A stretch of 46,795 nt of DNA from CAYMUG01 sp964393575 (GCA_964393575.1 CAYMUG010000003.1:1-46795); one strand, 5' to 3'. Counted from the stretch's first letter, positions 16,299-24,962 are shown. Numbers and translations: made by a program. The notes: generated by a model from the letters alone, not told the origin.

Positions 16299-16398
16299 GT
16301 TAGATAAAACCATTGAATCCTTTATAAATTCTGTCTATACCATCCATAAGCCAATAAGTTTACATCGGCGGGAATAGATACATCATTGCATGTTCTTC

Positions 16399-16427
16399 TT
16401 GACTTATTTTTTAATATATACTATATA
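16399..16427 (+). promoter_or_regulatory. Sigma-70 promoter of paralogue 2
   Basis: -35 TTGACT (16399-16404), 17-bp spacer, -10 TATATA (16422-16427), about 45 bases before the ATG: the same distance as at paralogue 1. Confidence 0.6.
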
Positions 16428-16472
16428 TAGAGCATATTATTCCTGGAGGCACGCCAACTAACGGAGGTTAAT

Positions 16473-16925
16473 ATGAGCACCGGACCCGAGAGTGTTCATG
16501 TTATTATTGAGTCAAGCATGGGCAATAAAATAATCGCCGCCAGCCTAAACATCTCTGTCAGCGAAAGCCCGCTAACAGAAGTCTTCTACACGAACAATTT
16601 GTTAGAACATGAATATCAACTTAAGAGATGCGGGAAGGTCGGGAGAAAACTTGTGAGTCTGCTATCGGAAATCGATGGTGTTACCCTAATTCGCATCATA
16701 CCTCCCTGCAATATCATAATCCGCTTCGATATTAGAGTTGTCCGGGATGATATCGAACAACAAGTATTCAACTATCTTGGGAAAGCCCTGGATAAAAAAT
16801 ATATCAAAGTGAAGCGCAAGGAAATGTTTGGCAGCCGGTTCTCGCGTTTGCTTACCGATATCCGCAATGTCTTTATCCCGACATACTTTGCAGTAGTGGA
16901 CGACTCCGAAAAAATAGGTCTTTAA
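16473..16925 (+). CDS. Nfu N-terminal-domain-like small protein (paralogue 2)
   Basis: The 150-residue product shares with the protein at 12805 the start (GPESVHVII), the central LKRCGKVGRKLVSLL, the strand pair VTLIRIIPPCNIIIRF and the helix DDIEQQVFNYLGKAL. The order 'GKxLxxLL-x-I-x-GV-x-x-I' then an I-rich strand and a closing helix resembles the Nfu N-terminal domain, without Fe-S ligands. After about residue 105 the C-terminal tail diverges from paralogue 1. A strong SD (CGGAGGT) precedes the ATG. Its terminator starts at the stop codon. The role is unknown. Confidence 0.65.
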   Translation: MSTGPESVHVIIESSMGNKIIAASLNISVSESPLTEVFYTNNLLEHEYQLKRCGKVGRKLVSLLSEIDGVTLIRIIPPCNIIIRFDIRVVRDDIEQQVFNYLGKALDKKYIKVKRKEMFGSRFSRLLTDIRNVFIPTYFAVVDDSEKIGL

Positions 16926-16975
16926 GCCCGCATCATTGAAAGTCCGTACTTTCCCCGGTGCGGGCTTTCTTTTTA
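16924..16975 (+). terminator. Terminator of paralogue 2 with nested hairpin
   Basis: Outer stem AAGCCCGCA/TGCGGGCTT (16924-16932 with 16959-16967), inner GAAAGT/ACTTTC hairpin, then TCTTTTTA. It overlaps the stop codon. Confidence 0.9.
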
Positions 16976-17075
16976 TCCCGGAGTTCATTTTACACGTAAC
17001 GCCGGGCGAACAAACTATTGCTCACTGTAGTTTAGTGTGGTAATTTTTATAAAGCACTTTAACAAGGAGGGATAA

Positions 17076-17621
17076 ATGACCTGCCTTGTAGCTATAGCGG
17101 AAAAAAATAAAATATGGATGGGATGCGATACCTTAATTACTACCAGTACCACAAAAGACCGCGTGGATACAAAAATAATAAAAAAGGATGGCGTAATATT
17201 AGGTCTTGCAGGAAATCTTAGAGATTTACAACTAATACGTTTTGGATTGGAGGTGCCGGAACATAAAGAGGATACAAGTGACTACGAATATGTAGCAAAA
17301 GCACTGACTAATTCCATTAAAGAAAGCTTGGGAATATGCGATATTGACCACACAGAAGATGGGAAGGGCAGTTACAATTTATCTGTGTTACTTGGTTATA
17401 AAAGCAGATTATATCTGCTTCGGGGGGATTTTTCTATAACGCGAGTCGAAAATCATAATTATGCAGCGTGGGGTAACGGGTTTCTGCCCGCTATAGGCTC
17501 CTTGTATACCACAGAAAATATGAAAATGACGCCAAGAGAAAGGATAATTTTAGCACTGGAGGCATCAGAGAAATTTATAAACACTGTTGAGCGGCCTTTT
17601 GTTGTTGAGTGTCTTGAATAG
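17076..17621 (+). CDS. Proteasome-like Ntn-hydrolase family protein
   Basis: The 181-residue protein begins MTCLVAIAEKNKIWMGCDTLITT, which parallels 20S-proteasome beta/HslV-like starts: after Met removal Thr2 would be the N-terminal nucleophile, and GCDT corresponds to the GGDS segment. The ending, NGFLPAIGSLYTT...TPRERIILALEASEKFINTVERPF, matches the 'GSG...A.GAL.a...p...l..AleaA....' helices of the fold. The length suits a single-domain Ntn hydrolase. It has a strong SD (AAGGAGGG) and stands alone, with no ATPase partner nearby. Whether it is an active peptidase is not shown. Confidence 0.65.
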   Translation: MTCLVAIAEKNKIWMGCDTLITTSTTKDRVDTKIIKKDGVILGLAGNLRDLQLIRFGLEVPEHKEDTSDYEYVAKALTNSIKESLGICDIDHTEDGKGSYNLSVLLGYKSRLYLLRGDFSITRVENHNYAAWGNGFLPAIGSLYTTENMKMTPRERIILALEASEKFINTVERPFVVECLE

Positions 17622-17691
17622 AAAGTATATTGGCGGCTTTGCTTATAAAAAAGATAATTCAAACCCAAAAACTATTTCCTGTACTCTAACA

Positions 17692-17723
17692 AAAACTACC
17701 ACATGAAGCTGTGGTAGTTTTTA
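17692..17723 (+). terminator. Terminator after the Ntn-hydrolase gene
   Basis: Perfect 12-bp stem AAAACTACCACA/TGTGGTAGTTTT (17692-17703 with 17710-17721). Confidence 0.92.
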
Positions 17724-17799
17724 CAATTATAACCGATAATGATTTGATTAGATTTAAAATATGAGATAAAGTATATCCAACCCTGAAAGGAGGTGTTCT

Positions 17800-18003
17800 T
17801 TGGAAAAATTCATATTAGCTGCTATCAATATAGTAATGCTTGTATTTATAGTAGTATGCGGCGGATTTGCGATATTTCATCTAAGAAATTTAAAAGATGA
17901 AAAGCTTTGGCGCAGGGCGGATATAGGTGTTGTTATTATACTCAATACTATTTTTTACATTATAGCCGCCTTTAATATATATGTGTTATTTTTCTACTCT
18001 TAG
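17800..18003 (+). CDS. Two-helix small membrane protein, TTG start
   Basis: The 67-residue product starts at TTG seven bases after a very strong SD (GAAAGGAGGTG), which decides the start. It has two hydrophobic helices (about residues 4-26 and 43-65) joined by a charged loop (LRNLKDEKLWRR). I recognise no family. A terminator overlaps the stop codon region, so it is a complete single-gene unit. Confidence 0.6.
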   Translation: MEKFILAAINIVMLVFIVVCGGFAIFHLRNLKDEKLWRRADIGVVIILNTIFYIIAAFNIYVLFFYS

Positions 18004-18042
18004 GCCCGATCAAAGAAAGCTTTGAATCCGGGCCTTTATTTT
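18002..18042 (+). terminator. Terminator after the 67-aa membrane protein
   Basis: Outer stem AGGCCCG/CGGGCCT (18002-18008 with 18029-18035), inner TCAAAG/CTTTGA, then TTATTTTG. Confidence 0.85.
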
Positions 18043-18051
18043 GCTCAACCC

Positions 18052-18363
18052 TTAAAATGTTTTAAGAATTTTTCGGAAATTTTTATTGAAAGCGCAATCA
18101 CTTAAGCGGTAATGGCGCGACCTGGACGATTTTTCTGTAGTAACAAGGTTGCTCTCTCTAAGGCGGCGGAGAGAATGAGAGGCAGTAGAAACAGAGACAT
18201 CAAGGATTTCAGCAATTTCACTCACGCTTATCCCGGGATGTTTGCATAAAAGCCAGCAAATTTTCATTCTGGTCAGATCTCCTACCACACTGAAATCACA
18301 GGCACAATCTTCCAGATTTTTATTATTTTTTAACTCTTTTTTAATGCTTTTTGTGTCCACCAT
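18052..18363 (-). CDS. ArsR-family winged-helix regulator
   Basis: The 103-residue protein has the ArsR fold: DFSVVGDLTRMKICWLLCKHPGISVSEIAEILDVSVSTASHSLRRLRESNLVTTEKSSRSRHYRLSD, with the recognition helix at VSVSTASHSLRRLRE and a wing RSRHYRL. Cys residues near the N-terminus (DCACDF) and Cys36/Cys40 could bind a metal, but the classic alpha3 ELCVCDL site is absent. It is divergent from truB, and a perfect inverted repeat at its own start (18370-18387) suggests self-repression. Confidence 0.85.
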   Translation of the reverse strand: MVDTKSIKKELKNNKNLEDCACDFSVVGDLTRMKICWLLCKHPGISVSEIAEILDVSVSTASHSLRRLRESNLVTTEKSSRSRHYRLSDCAFNKNFRKILKTF

Positions 18364-18369
18364 ATGATA

Positions 18370-18413
18370 ATTGAATACACCTTCAATAGTAGCAAAAGTA
18401 TCTCTTTTGTCAA
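18370..18413 (-). promoter_or_regulatory. ArsR promoter with overlapping palindromic operator
   Basis: On the minus strand there is TTGACA (18408-18413), a 16-bp spacer, and TACTAT (18386-18391). The perfect inverted repeat ATTGAA-N6-TTCAAT (18370-18387) overlaps the -10 and start region, as expected for an ArsR-type operator. Confidence 0.55.
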
Positions 18414-18493
18414 TTCAGGAAAAATAACCCTTTCGCCCGAAGATAAAAGAATGATAACGTATAGAATAACAAATTTAATATTTTACTGTTCAA

Positions 18494-19261
18494 ATGTTTG
18501 GTTTATATAAACCGCCCGGCGCAACACCGCTTGAGGCGTTAAAAGAATTTAAAACCGATAATCCGGAACACCGAAATAAAAAACTCGGTTATGCAGGGCG
18601 TCTTGATCCGTTAGCCGAGGGGGTGCTTTTGGTACTTGAGGATAATGAACTGAAAAATCAGTGGGAATATATGAATATGGATAAAGAGTATGTAGCCGAG
18701 ATTCTTTTCGGATTTCAAACAGATAGTTACGATTTGTTGGGTGTGCCAACAAATCGTAAATTACAAATAACAAATGACAAATTTGAAATTAAAAAATTGG
18801 AGGATACCTTAAAAGGGTTTGAAGGAGAGTTTGAGTATTATCCTCCTCCCTACTCTGCCGTACGTGTTCAGGGTAAACCGCTTTTTTGGTGGGCTAAAAA
18901 TAATAAACTTGATGAAATAAATATTCCTAGAAGAGAGGGTTATATTTATAAACTGGAATATTTGGGCGCGAGGGAGATAAAAACAGATAAACTTTTAGAA
19001 AGCATTGAGAAAAAAGTTGATTCTGTCCAAGGCGACTTTCGACAACCTGAAATAAAAAAAGAGTGGAAAAGTATTTTAGAAAAAGAGAATGAAGAAATAT
19101 TTCCCCTTATAAAGGTCCGGGTTGAAACCTCGAGGGGTGTATACATAAGGTCTTTAGCTCGTGAAATAGGAAAAAAGTTGAGGGTAGATTCAGTTCTTTT
19201 CGATCTTAAAAGAACTCGTGTAGGCGGTTTTACTGCTGAGGATAGCTATGTGTTACAATAA
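18494..19261 (+). CDS. truB: tRNA pseudouridine(55) synthase
   Basis: TruB converts U55 in the T loop of tRNAs to pseudouridine. The catalytic Asp38 is in the family motif GYAGRLDPLAEGVL. The N-terminus (FGLYKPPGATPLEALKEFK) and the segment KEYVAEILFGFQTDSYDLLG are conserved, and the second half has VETSRGVYIRSLAREIG, typical of TruB. Its 255 residues fit a short bacterial form lacking the extra C-terminal PUA-like part. It is SD-less and 20 bases ahead of the glycosyltransferase gene, probably co-transcribed. Confidence 0.93.
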   Translation: MFGLYKPPGATPLEALKEFKTDNPEHRNKKLGYAGRLDPLAEGVLLVLEDNELKNQWEYMNMDKEYVAEILFGFQTDSYDLLGVPTNRKLQITNDKFEIKKLEDTLKGFEGEFEYYPPPYSAVRVQGKPLFWWAKNNKLDEINIPRREGYIYKLEYLGAREIKTDKLLESIEKKVDSVQGDFRQPEIKKEWKSILEKENEEIFPLIKVRVETSRGVYIRSLAREIGKKLRVDSVLFDLKRTRVGGFTAEDSYVLQ

Positions 19262-19282
19262 AAAATAAATAGCACATAAAGT

Positions 19283-20551
19283 ATGATTTTATATAGAGAA
19301 CACAAATTAAGAGCGATAAAAGATTACAAAAAATTTCTTACAAAAGAAGAATATGAAAATATACTGGAACAGGTAGAAGGATTAAGAGGTAAAAAAGTAA
19401 TACATGTTAACGCAACTGCTACCGGCGGCGGCGTGGCTGAAATACTTAAAACTTTGGTTCCTCTGGAAAAAAGTACGGGGCTTAAAAGTGATTGGTATTA
19501 TTTGGAGCCCGACTCCGAATTTTTCGATATAACAAAAAAACTGCATAACTCCCTACAGGGAGGGGAAAAATCTTTAAGCAAAGAAGAGAAAGAATACTAT
19601 CTCAACTACAATCGTGAACTGGCAGAGAGAATTATGAAAATGGAACCGGACCTACTTATAGTTCATGACCCCCAACCTCTTCCTGTCATTAAATACATTA
19701 AAAATATACCGGCTATCAGCAGAATACATATTGATTCCACACAACCCAATCCTGACTCACGCGATTTTATTTTGTCTATATTAAATATGTACGACAGGGT
19801 AGTTTTTAGTTTAGATAAATTTGCCCCTGAAGGTATAGATAAAAATAAGCTTGTTATAAGTCCCCCCGCGATAGATCCGCTTTCCTCTAAAAATGACGCA
19901 TTGGGCGACGGAACAGTCAGAAAAATTTTAATAAGTTCCGGCGTTAAACCCGATAAACCATTAATGGCTCAGATATCCCGTTTTGATAAATGGAAGGATC
20001 CATTAGGTGTTATAGAAACATACTATAAAGTCAAAAAAGAAATTCCCGATATGCAGTTAATTCTTGTAGGAGTAATTGAGGCATCCGACGACCCTGAAGC
20101 AGAAGAGGTGCTTAAAGAGGTACAAAAAAAAGCTAAAGGAGATCCCGACATATACCTCATCTCCACACCCGAACAACGGGGAGAAGCTACCGGGCGCGCA
20201 GAAGCGGGAATATTTGAAAATGCCATACAGAGAGGAGCTGACGTTGTACTTCAAAAATCCATTCGCGAGGGCTTCGGGCTAACCGTAACCGAAGCTATGT
20301 GGAAAAAAAGACCTGTTATAGGAGGTAACGTAGGAGGTATTGCTTTACAGATAGAAGACGGAGTTAACGGTTTTTTGGTTGATTCGACGGATGAAGCCGC
20401 GAAAAAAACAATAAAATTATTTAAACATCCAAACCTAGCACGTAAAATAGGTAAAAACGCTAAAGAAACTGTGAGAAAAAATTTTTTAGTAACCAGATTC
20501 TTAGAGGATGAGCTAAAAATAATGCAGAATGTGCTGTATGAAAAAAACTAA
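19283..20551 (+). CDS. GT4 glycosyltransferase, trehalose synthase (TreT) like
   Basis: The 422-residue protein has a GT-B fold. The N-terminal signature VIHVNATATGGGVAEILKTLVPL and FFDITKKLHNSLQGG is characteristic of the TreT group, which makes trehalose from NDP-glucose and glucose. The C-terminal half holds the GT4 nucleotide-sugar motif EGFGLTVTE (Glu329 and Glu337) and PVIGGNVGGIALQIEDGVNGFLVD. TreT is the best guess, but another disaccharide acceptor is possible. It lies right after truB and overlaps the next small gene by 14 bases. Confidence 0.82.
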   Translation: MILYREHKLRAIKDYKKFLTKEEYENILEQVEGLRGKKVIHVNATATGGGVAEILKTLVPLEKSTGLKSDWYYLEPDSEFFDITKKLHNSLQGGEKSLSKEEKEYYLNYNRELAERIMKMEPDLLIVHDPQPLPVIKYIKNIPAISRIHIDSTQPNPDSRDFILSILNMYDRVVFSLDKFAPEGIDKNKLVISPPAIDPLSSKNDALGDGTVRKILISSGVKPDKPLMAQISRFDKWKDPLGVIETYYKVKKEIPDMQLILVGVIEASDDPEAEEVLKEVQKKAKGDPDIYLISTPEQRGEATGRAEAGIFENAIQRGADVVLQKSIREGFGLTVTEAMWKKRPVIGGNVGGIALQIEDGVNGFLVDSTDEAAKKTIKLFKHPNLARKIGKNAKETVRKNFLVTRFLEDELKIMQNVLYEKN

Positions 20552-20786
20552 GGACATCAATAAAAAACGTCTTGAAACTTTTACCGAATTTTTTATATTC
20601 GGTCTTCTGATGGGCATCGTGGAAGATGTGATTGCTATTACTTTAGCTACCGACGAAGAGTTTAGCTTAAAAATTCTGGGAATTATTGTACTTGTAGCTC
20701 TTCCATTTGCGGTTATAGGTGAACTTATCGTAGACAGAGAAGATATAGATTTTTATCAAAAACTAAAAGAGAAGCTCAAAAAATAA
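20538..20786 (+). CDS. Small two-helix membrane protein
   Basis: From the ATG at 20538 (MKKTKDINKKRLE) the product has 82 residues with two hydrophobic helices (about residues 15-31 and 43-64) and a charged C-terminus. It overlaps the end of the TreT-like gene, so it is probably translated from the same mRNA. I recognise no family. An ATG three codons earlier (20529) is a less likely start. Confidence 0.6.
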   Translation: MKKTKDINKKRLETFTEFFIFGLLMGIVEDVIAITLATDEEFSLKILGIIVLVALPFAVIGELIVDREDIDFYQKLKEKLKK

Positions 20787-20827
20787 AAACATTCCCCGGA
20801 ATAATTCCGGGGAATGTTTTTATTTTT
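20787..20827. terminator. Bidirectional terminator between convergent units
   Basis: Perfect stem AAAACATTCCCCGGAA/TTCCGGGGAATGTTTT separates the treT-like operon from rpoD, with A/T runs at both ends. Confidence 0.93.
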
Positions 20828-22172
20828 AGTAATCCTCAAGTGTTTGTGATCTGTCGTGTTTTCTTATTTTCTCCAACGCTTTTGCCTCAACCTGTCGTAT
20901 TCTTTCTCTTGTGACACCGAACTGTCTGCCCACTTCTTCCAGGGTATGCGGGACATCTCCCTCAAGGCCGAAACGCAGTTTTAATATTTTCTGCTCACGA
21001 GGGGATAGATCCTGAACTATCTCCGATAATCTTTCCCTTACAAGCTCTCTTCCGGCGACAACTTTCGGAGACAGCTCTTTTTCATCTTTTACAAATTCTC
21101 CGAGAATACTATTCTCATCGCTGTCCTCCCCTACAGGTGCCTCAAGCGAAACAATATCCTGAGAAATCTTTTGAATATGGTGTATCTTTTCCACGGGCAG
21201 ACTCATCTCTGAAGCTATCTCAGCGGGCATAGGATCTCTACCTAGGCTTTGCAAAAGTTTTCTTTTTATATGCATATACTTGGAAATAGTTTCCACCATA
21301 TGCACAGGAATGCGTATAGTTCGGGCTTGATCAGCTAAAGCTCTGGTTACGGCCTGACGTATCCACCACGTCGCATATGTAGAAAATTTGTAACCTTTTC
21401 TATGATCAAACTTTTCCACTGCTTTAAATAAACCTATATTACCTTCCTGAATTAAGTCCAACAGAGTTAAATTAGGACTCCTGCCTACATATTTTTTAGC
21501 TATACTTACCACCAGACGCAAGTTAGCCAGTGCAAGTTTTTTTCTGGCCTCCTCATCTCCTTCCTCAATTCTGCGGGCTAACTCCTTTTCTTCTTCGGCA
21601 GTTAAAAACGGTATTCTCCCTATTTCCCTAAGGTATGCCTGCACGGAGTCAAAAGGTAATTCTTCAAAACTGACATTTTCAAATTTTTTGTCTAAATCAG
21701 CGCTCGGTTTATCTTCTAAAAGATCCTGGGACTGCTTTACAGTAATATTATGATTACTGAGTTCATCATAAAGGTTTTCCAAGCTTGTAATATCTTTTTC
21801 AGCATTAGGGATATAATGTAAAATTTCGTTATAAGTAATGAATCCACGTTGAACTCCGCGTTCTATAAGCGCCTCCACACTGGACTCCCAGGATTTAGGA
21901 AAAGCTTTGGGTTCATATGATTCTGCTTTTAAAGGTTTTTTACGTGCCTCTGTTTTACTTTTAGCCGCCTCCTCTTTCTTTTTTGTGCTCTTCTGGGCTT
22001 GGGTTTTAGCTTTGCCTTGACTTTGCTTTTGCTGGACTTTTTTATTTGCAGGGGCCTGTTTAGTAGTTGCTTGTTTGCCGCTATTTTTAGCACCCGATCC
22101 CTTGGGACGTCCGGGGCTCTTTTTTTGTTGTGGGGATGTTTTTTTTGTATTTTTAGATTGAGATTGCGGCAT
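20826..22172 (-). CDS. rpoD: Primary sigma factor RpoD (sigma-70)
   Basis: RpoD directs RNA polymerase to housekeeping promoters. Regions are clear: 1.2 at DSVQAYLREIGRIPFLTAEEE (175-195), 2.1-2.4 at LANLRLVVSIAKKY to FSTYATWWIRQAVTRALADQ (215-282), region 3 around 290-345, and 4.2 with TLEEVGRQFGVTRERIRQVEAKALEKIR (410-437). Residues 1-90 are an unusual low-complexity stretch rich in Lys, Gln, Ser and Ala. It has no SD and follows dnaG by 20 bases, the classic dnaG-rpoD pair. Confidence 0.97.
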   Translation of the reverse strand: MPQSQSKNTKKTSPQQKKSPGRPKGSGAKNSGKQATTKQAPANKKVQQKQSQGKAKTQAQKSTKKKEEAAKSKTEARKKPLKAESYEPKAFPKSWESSVEALIERGVQRGFITYNEILHYIPNAEKDITSLENLYDELSNHNITVKQSQDLLEDKPSADLDKKFENVSFEELPFDSVQAYLREIGRIPFLTAEEEKELARRIEEGDEEARKKLALANLRLVVSIAKKYVGRSPNLTLLDLIQEGNIGLFKAVEKFDHRKGYKFSTYATWWIRQAVTRALADQARTIRIPVHMVETISKYMHIKRKLLQSLGRDPMPAEIASEMSLPVEKIHHIQKISQDIVSLEAPVGEDSDENSILGEFVKDEKELSPKVVAGRELVRERLSEIVQDLSPREQKILKLRFGLEGDVPHTLEEVGRQFGVTRERIRQVEAKALEKIRKHDRSQTLEDY

Positions 22173-22192
22173 AATCGTTTTTTTAATTTTAA

Positions 22193-23935
22193 TTATGTGA
22201 GCTTAGCCCTTCTCGCAGCTTTTTTGTTAAACTTCTCCAACAATTTTTTGTTTTCCTCATGTCTGTCTTCCGCTTCATTTTTTTTAATTCTTGCCTGCAG
22301 ATCTTTCATTTCTTCACCCAGGACTATTTTTTTATACTCCGCTATTAAAGCGGGAAATTCCTCGGGTTGCCATTTCCCTTCAGATTTGGCTACATCAATT
22401 TCAAAAGCCAGGTTATTGGTAAATTCTTTATCCTGAAAAGCATTATTTACTTCTTTGTATAGGGCTGGGGTTCTTTTGCGCAAACGCTCCATGTTCTTTT
22501 TGTCGTCAAAAGCATAGCAGTAAATTGCCTTCTTTATCAACTCTTTTCTGCTTTTTTTGGTGAAGGAAGAGTCAGAAGGGGTTTCCGATTTTAAAGCATT
22601 ATTTTCCTTGGGTGTTTGTGTGCTCGCAATTTTGTTAATGTCGTTCCACACATCTTCTTCGTTGACGCCAAGTTTAGAGGCAAGCTTCTGCACCCAATGA
22701 GATTGTTCTACCGTGCTGGGTATATTTTTAAAAATATGAGCGAGTTCAAGGGTTATATTTCTCTTGCCTTCCGGCGTAGTTGAATTGTAGTTTTCAAAAG
22801 CGCTATCAAAATAAAACTGGCTGACACTTTTTGCGTTTTCTATAGCTCTCTCCCATTCTTTTTTATCCTTTTGGATTATATCAGCCGGGTCAGAACCTTT
22901 ATTTAACGCGATCACGCGCACATCTAATCCTTCACGTTGTGCGGCATCTATGCCCCTCTTTGTGGCTATATCCCCGGCTGCATCCATGTCAAAAGCCGTA
23001 TATAAATTGTTGGTAAATCTCTTAAGTATTTTTAATTGATTTTCGGTTAAGCTTGTACCGCTAGAGGAAACCACATTTTTAAATCCGTTCTGGTGCGCTA
23101 AAATAACGTCTGTATAACCTTCTACAACAACACAGCCATCCTGTTTTCTTATATCCATCTTAGCTCTATGGAGGCCATACATAACAGAGCTTTTATCATA
23201 TATGTGGGTTTGTGGGCTGTTTATATACTTGGGGCTTTCTTCAGGAATTCGTCTTTTCAATTGCTTTGCTAAATCCGCGTCTATTTTTCTGGCACCAAAA
23301 CCCACAACATCACCGTTTAGGTTAGAAATGGGAAATATTATTCTGCCGCGGAATCTGGATATATATTCTCCTGTATCCTTGCGATAAACCACGCCGGCTC
23401 TCTCCATATCACTTAACTTATATCCTTTATTTCGGAGAAGTTTTATTAAGCTTTCCCCTTTCAGTGGAGCATACCCGAGGAAAAATTCTTCAATACTTTT
23501 TTCGCTAATTCCCCTGTTTTTTAAGTATTCCTGTATAAGCTGACCGTTTTTTGATGCAAGTTGTATATTAAAATATTTAGCCGCCAGCGAACAAATTTCC
23601 AAACTTGTATTTCTGGCAGTCCGTGCTTCTTTATTTTGACGTAAATCAACCTGAACGCCCGCCTTACTACCCAATAATTTAAGTGCTTCGGGAAAACCCA
23701 CACCTTCTATTTTTTCAACAAATGTAAATATATCACCTCCTTCTCCGCAACCAAAGCAACGCCATAGTTGTCGCGAGGGAGAAACAAAAAACGATGGGGT
23801 TTTTTCCTTATGAAAAGGACAAACAGCGCGATAATTTATCCCGCTTTTTTCAAGTTTTAAGTATTCTTTTATTACATCATGAACAGGAAGGCGTTCTTTG
23901 ATTTCATCTGTAGAATCCCGGGAAAGGGAGGGCAT
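22193..23935 (-). CDS. dnaG: DNA primase
   Basis: DnaG makes the RNA primers for replication. The N-terminal zinc-binding domain has CPFHKEKTPSF and WRCFGCGEGGD, with Cys39, His42, Cys60 and Cys63. The RNA-polymerase core follows: FLGYAP, FRGRIIFPISNLNGDVVGFGAR, then the Toprim segment VVVEGYTDVILAHQNGFKNVVSSSGTSLT with the acidic DMDAAGD. The C-terminal part (residues about 430-580) is the helicase-binding region and is divergent, as usual. At 580 residues it is full length. It partners the DnaB helicase at 43934. Confidence 0.97.
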   Translation of the reverse strand: MPSLSRDSTDEIKERLPVHDVIKEYLKLEKSGINYRAVCPFHKEKTPSFFVSPSRQLWRCFGCGEGGDIFTFVEKIEGVGFPEALKLLGSKAGVQVDLRQNKEARTARNTSLEICSLAAKYFNIQLASKNGQLIQEYLKNRGISEKSIEEFFLGYAPLKGESLIKLLRNKGYKLSDMERAGVVYRKDTGEYISRFRGRIIFPISNLNGDVVGFGARKIDADLAKQLKRRIPEESPKYINSPQTHIYDKSSVMYGLHRAKMDIRKQDGCVVVEGYTDVILAHQNGFKNVVSSSGTSLTENQLKILKRFTNNLYTAFDMDAAGDIATKRGIDAAQREGLDVRVIALNKGSDPADIIQKDKKEWERAIENAKSVSQFYFDSAFENYNSTTPEGKRNITLELAHIFKNIPSTVEQSHWVQKLASKLGVNEEDVWNDINKIASTQTPKENNALKSETPSDSSFTKKSRKELIKKAIYCYAFDDKKNMERLRKRTPALYKEVNNAFQDKEFTNNLAFEIDVAKSEGKWQPEEFPALIAEYKKIVLGEEMKDLQARIKKNEAEDRHEENKKLLEKFNKKAARRAKLT

Positions 23936-24056
23936 AGATATAGCGCGAGAGATTTAATAATATTATTATATAAGAATATTCTATTTTAGGCAAGCTTAAA
24001 GCGGCCTTACTACCGAGTATTCCCTGTGTATCACTGTTTTATTTTTTCCGCTGTTC

Positions 24057-24959
24057 TTATTTAAAATTCTTTAAAGCGCTAATTCTTTCTTCCACCGGAG
24101 GATGAGTCATAAACAATTTTTTCAAAAAACTGGTTTTTTTCTTTTTGTCCGCCTTAAAGGGATTTTCAAAAAATAAGTGAGCTGTTGCATCGTTAGCGTG
24201 TTTCATTTTTGTGTCGTCCTGTGATATTTTCTCAAGAGCATTTGCGAGACCTTCGGGGTATCGCGTTAAAAGTGCGCCCGAGGCATCGGCAAGATACTCC
24301 CTCTTTCTGGAAACAGCGAATTTTAATAAAGTAGCAAAGATTGAGGCAATTATTAAAGCTGCAAAACCTATCAATAAAGTAACGCCCCCTCCGCGGGAAT
24401 CGCTGTCTCCGCCTATGCCGCCCCATAAAAATGAGCGGAACAATATATCCATCGTATAGATAACAATTCCGGAAAGCACCACAACCACCGTAGAAACAAG
24501 TATATCCCGGTTTCCTATGTGCGACATTTCATGAGCCAACACCCCCTCAAGTTCCACCCTTTCTAATTTCTTTAATATACCTTCGGTTACTCCTATAACA
24601 GCGTGATCGGGGTCTCTGCCTGTAGCAAATGCGTTAGGTGCCGGACTTTCTATGATATAAATTCGGGGCTTCGGCAGGCCGGCGGTAATAGACAGGTTTT
24701 CGACAAGGTTATGCAATTCAGGATATTCTTTTTCTTTAGCGGGGCGGGCACGGGTCATTTTAAGTACTAATTTATCGCTCCACCAATAACTTGAAAAGCT
24801 CATGACAACACTCAAAATAATAGCGAAAATTAAAATAAACCGGCTTTCAAACGAAAAACTAAGAACCCACCCTACTCCTATAACCAACACAAAAAACGCG
24901 GCCATCAAACCCCACGTTTTGTGCACATTTGAATCTTTGTGTTTGTAGAGAGTAGACAT
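24057..24959 (-). CDS. htpX: HtpX-like membrane zinc metalloprotease (M48)
   Basis: HtpX degrades misfolded membrane proteins. The metal site HEMSH is at 143-147 (catalytic Glu144, ligands His143 and His147), with a third ligand expected at the Glu in REYLADA (about 217). Membrane helices lie at residues 17-33, 40-57, 155-173 and 190-208. NAFATGRDPDHAVIGVTEGIL is a family hallmark. The 300-residue length fits. It is downstream of lemA on the same strand with a long hairpin-rich gap between them. No SD is present. Confidence 0.93.
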   Translation of the reverse strand: MSTLYKHKDSNVHKTWGLMAAFFVLVIGVGWVLSFSFESRFILIFAIILSVVMSFSSYWWSDKLVLKMTRARPAKEKEYPELHNLVENLSITAGLPKPRIYIIESPAPNAFATGRDPDHAVIGVTEGILKKLERVELEGVLAHEMSHIGNRDILVSTVVVVLSGIVIYTMDILFRSFLWGGIGGDSDSRGGGVTLLIGFAALIIASIFATLLKFAVSRKREYLADASGALLTRYPEGLANALEKISQDDTKMKHANDATAHLFFENPFKADKKKKTSFLKKLFMTHPPVEERISALKNFK

Positions 24960-24962
24960 GCC

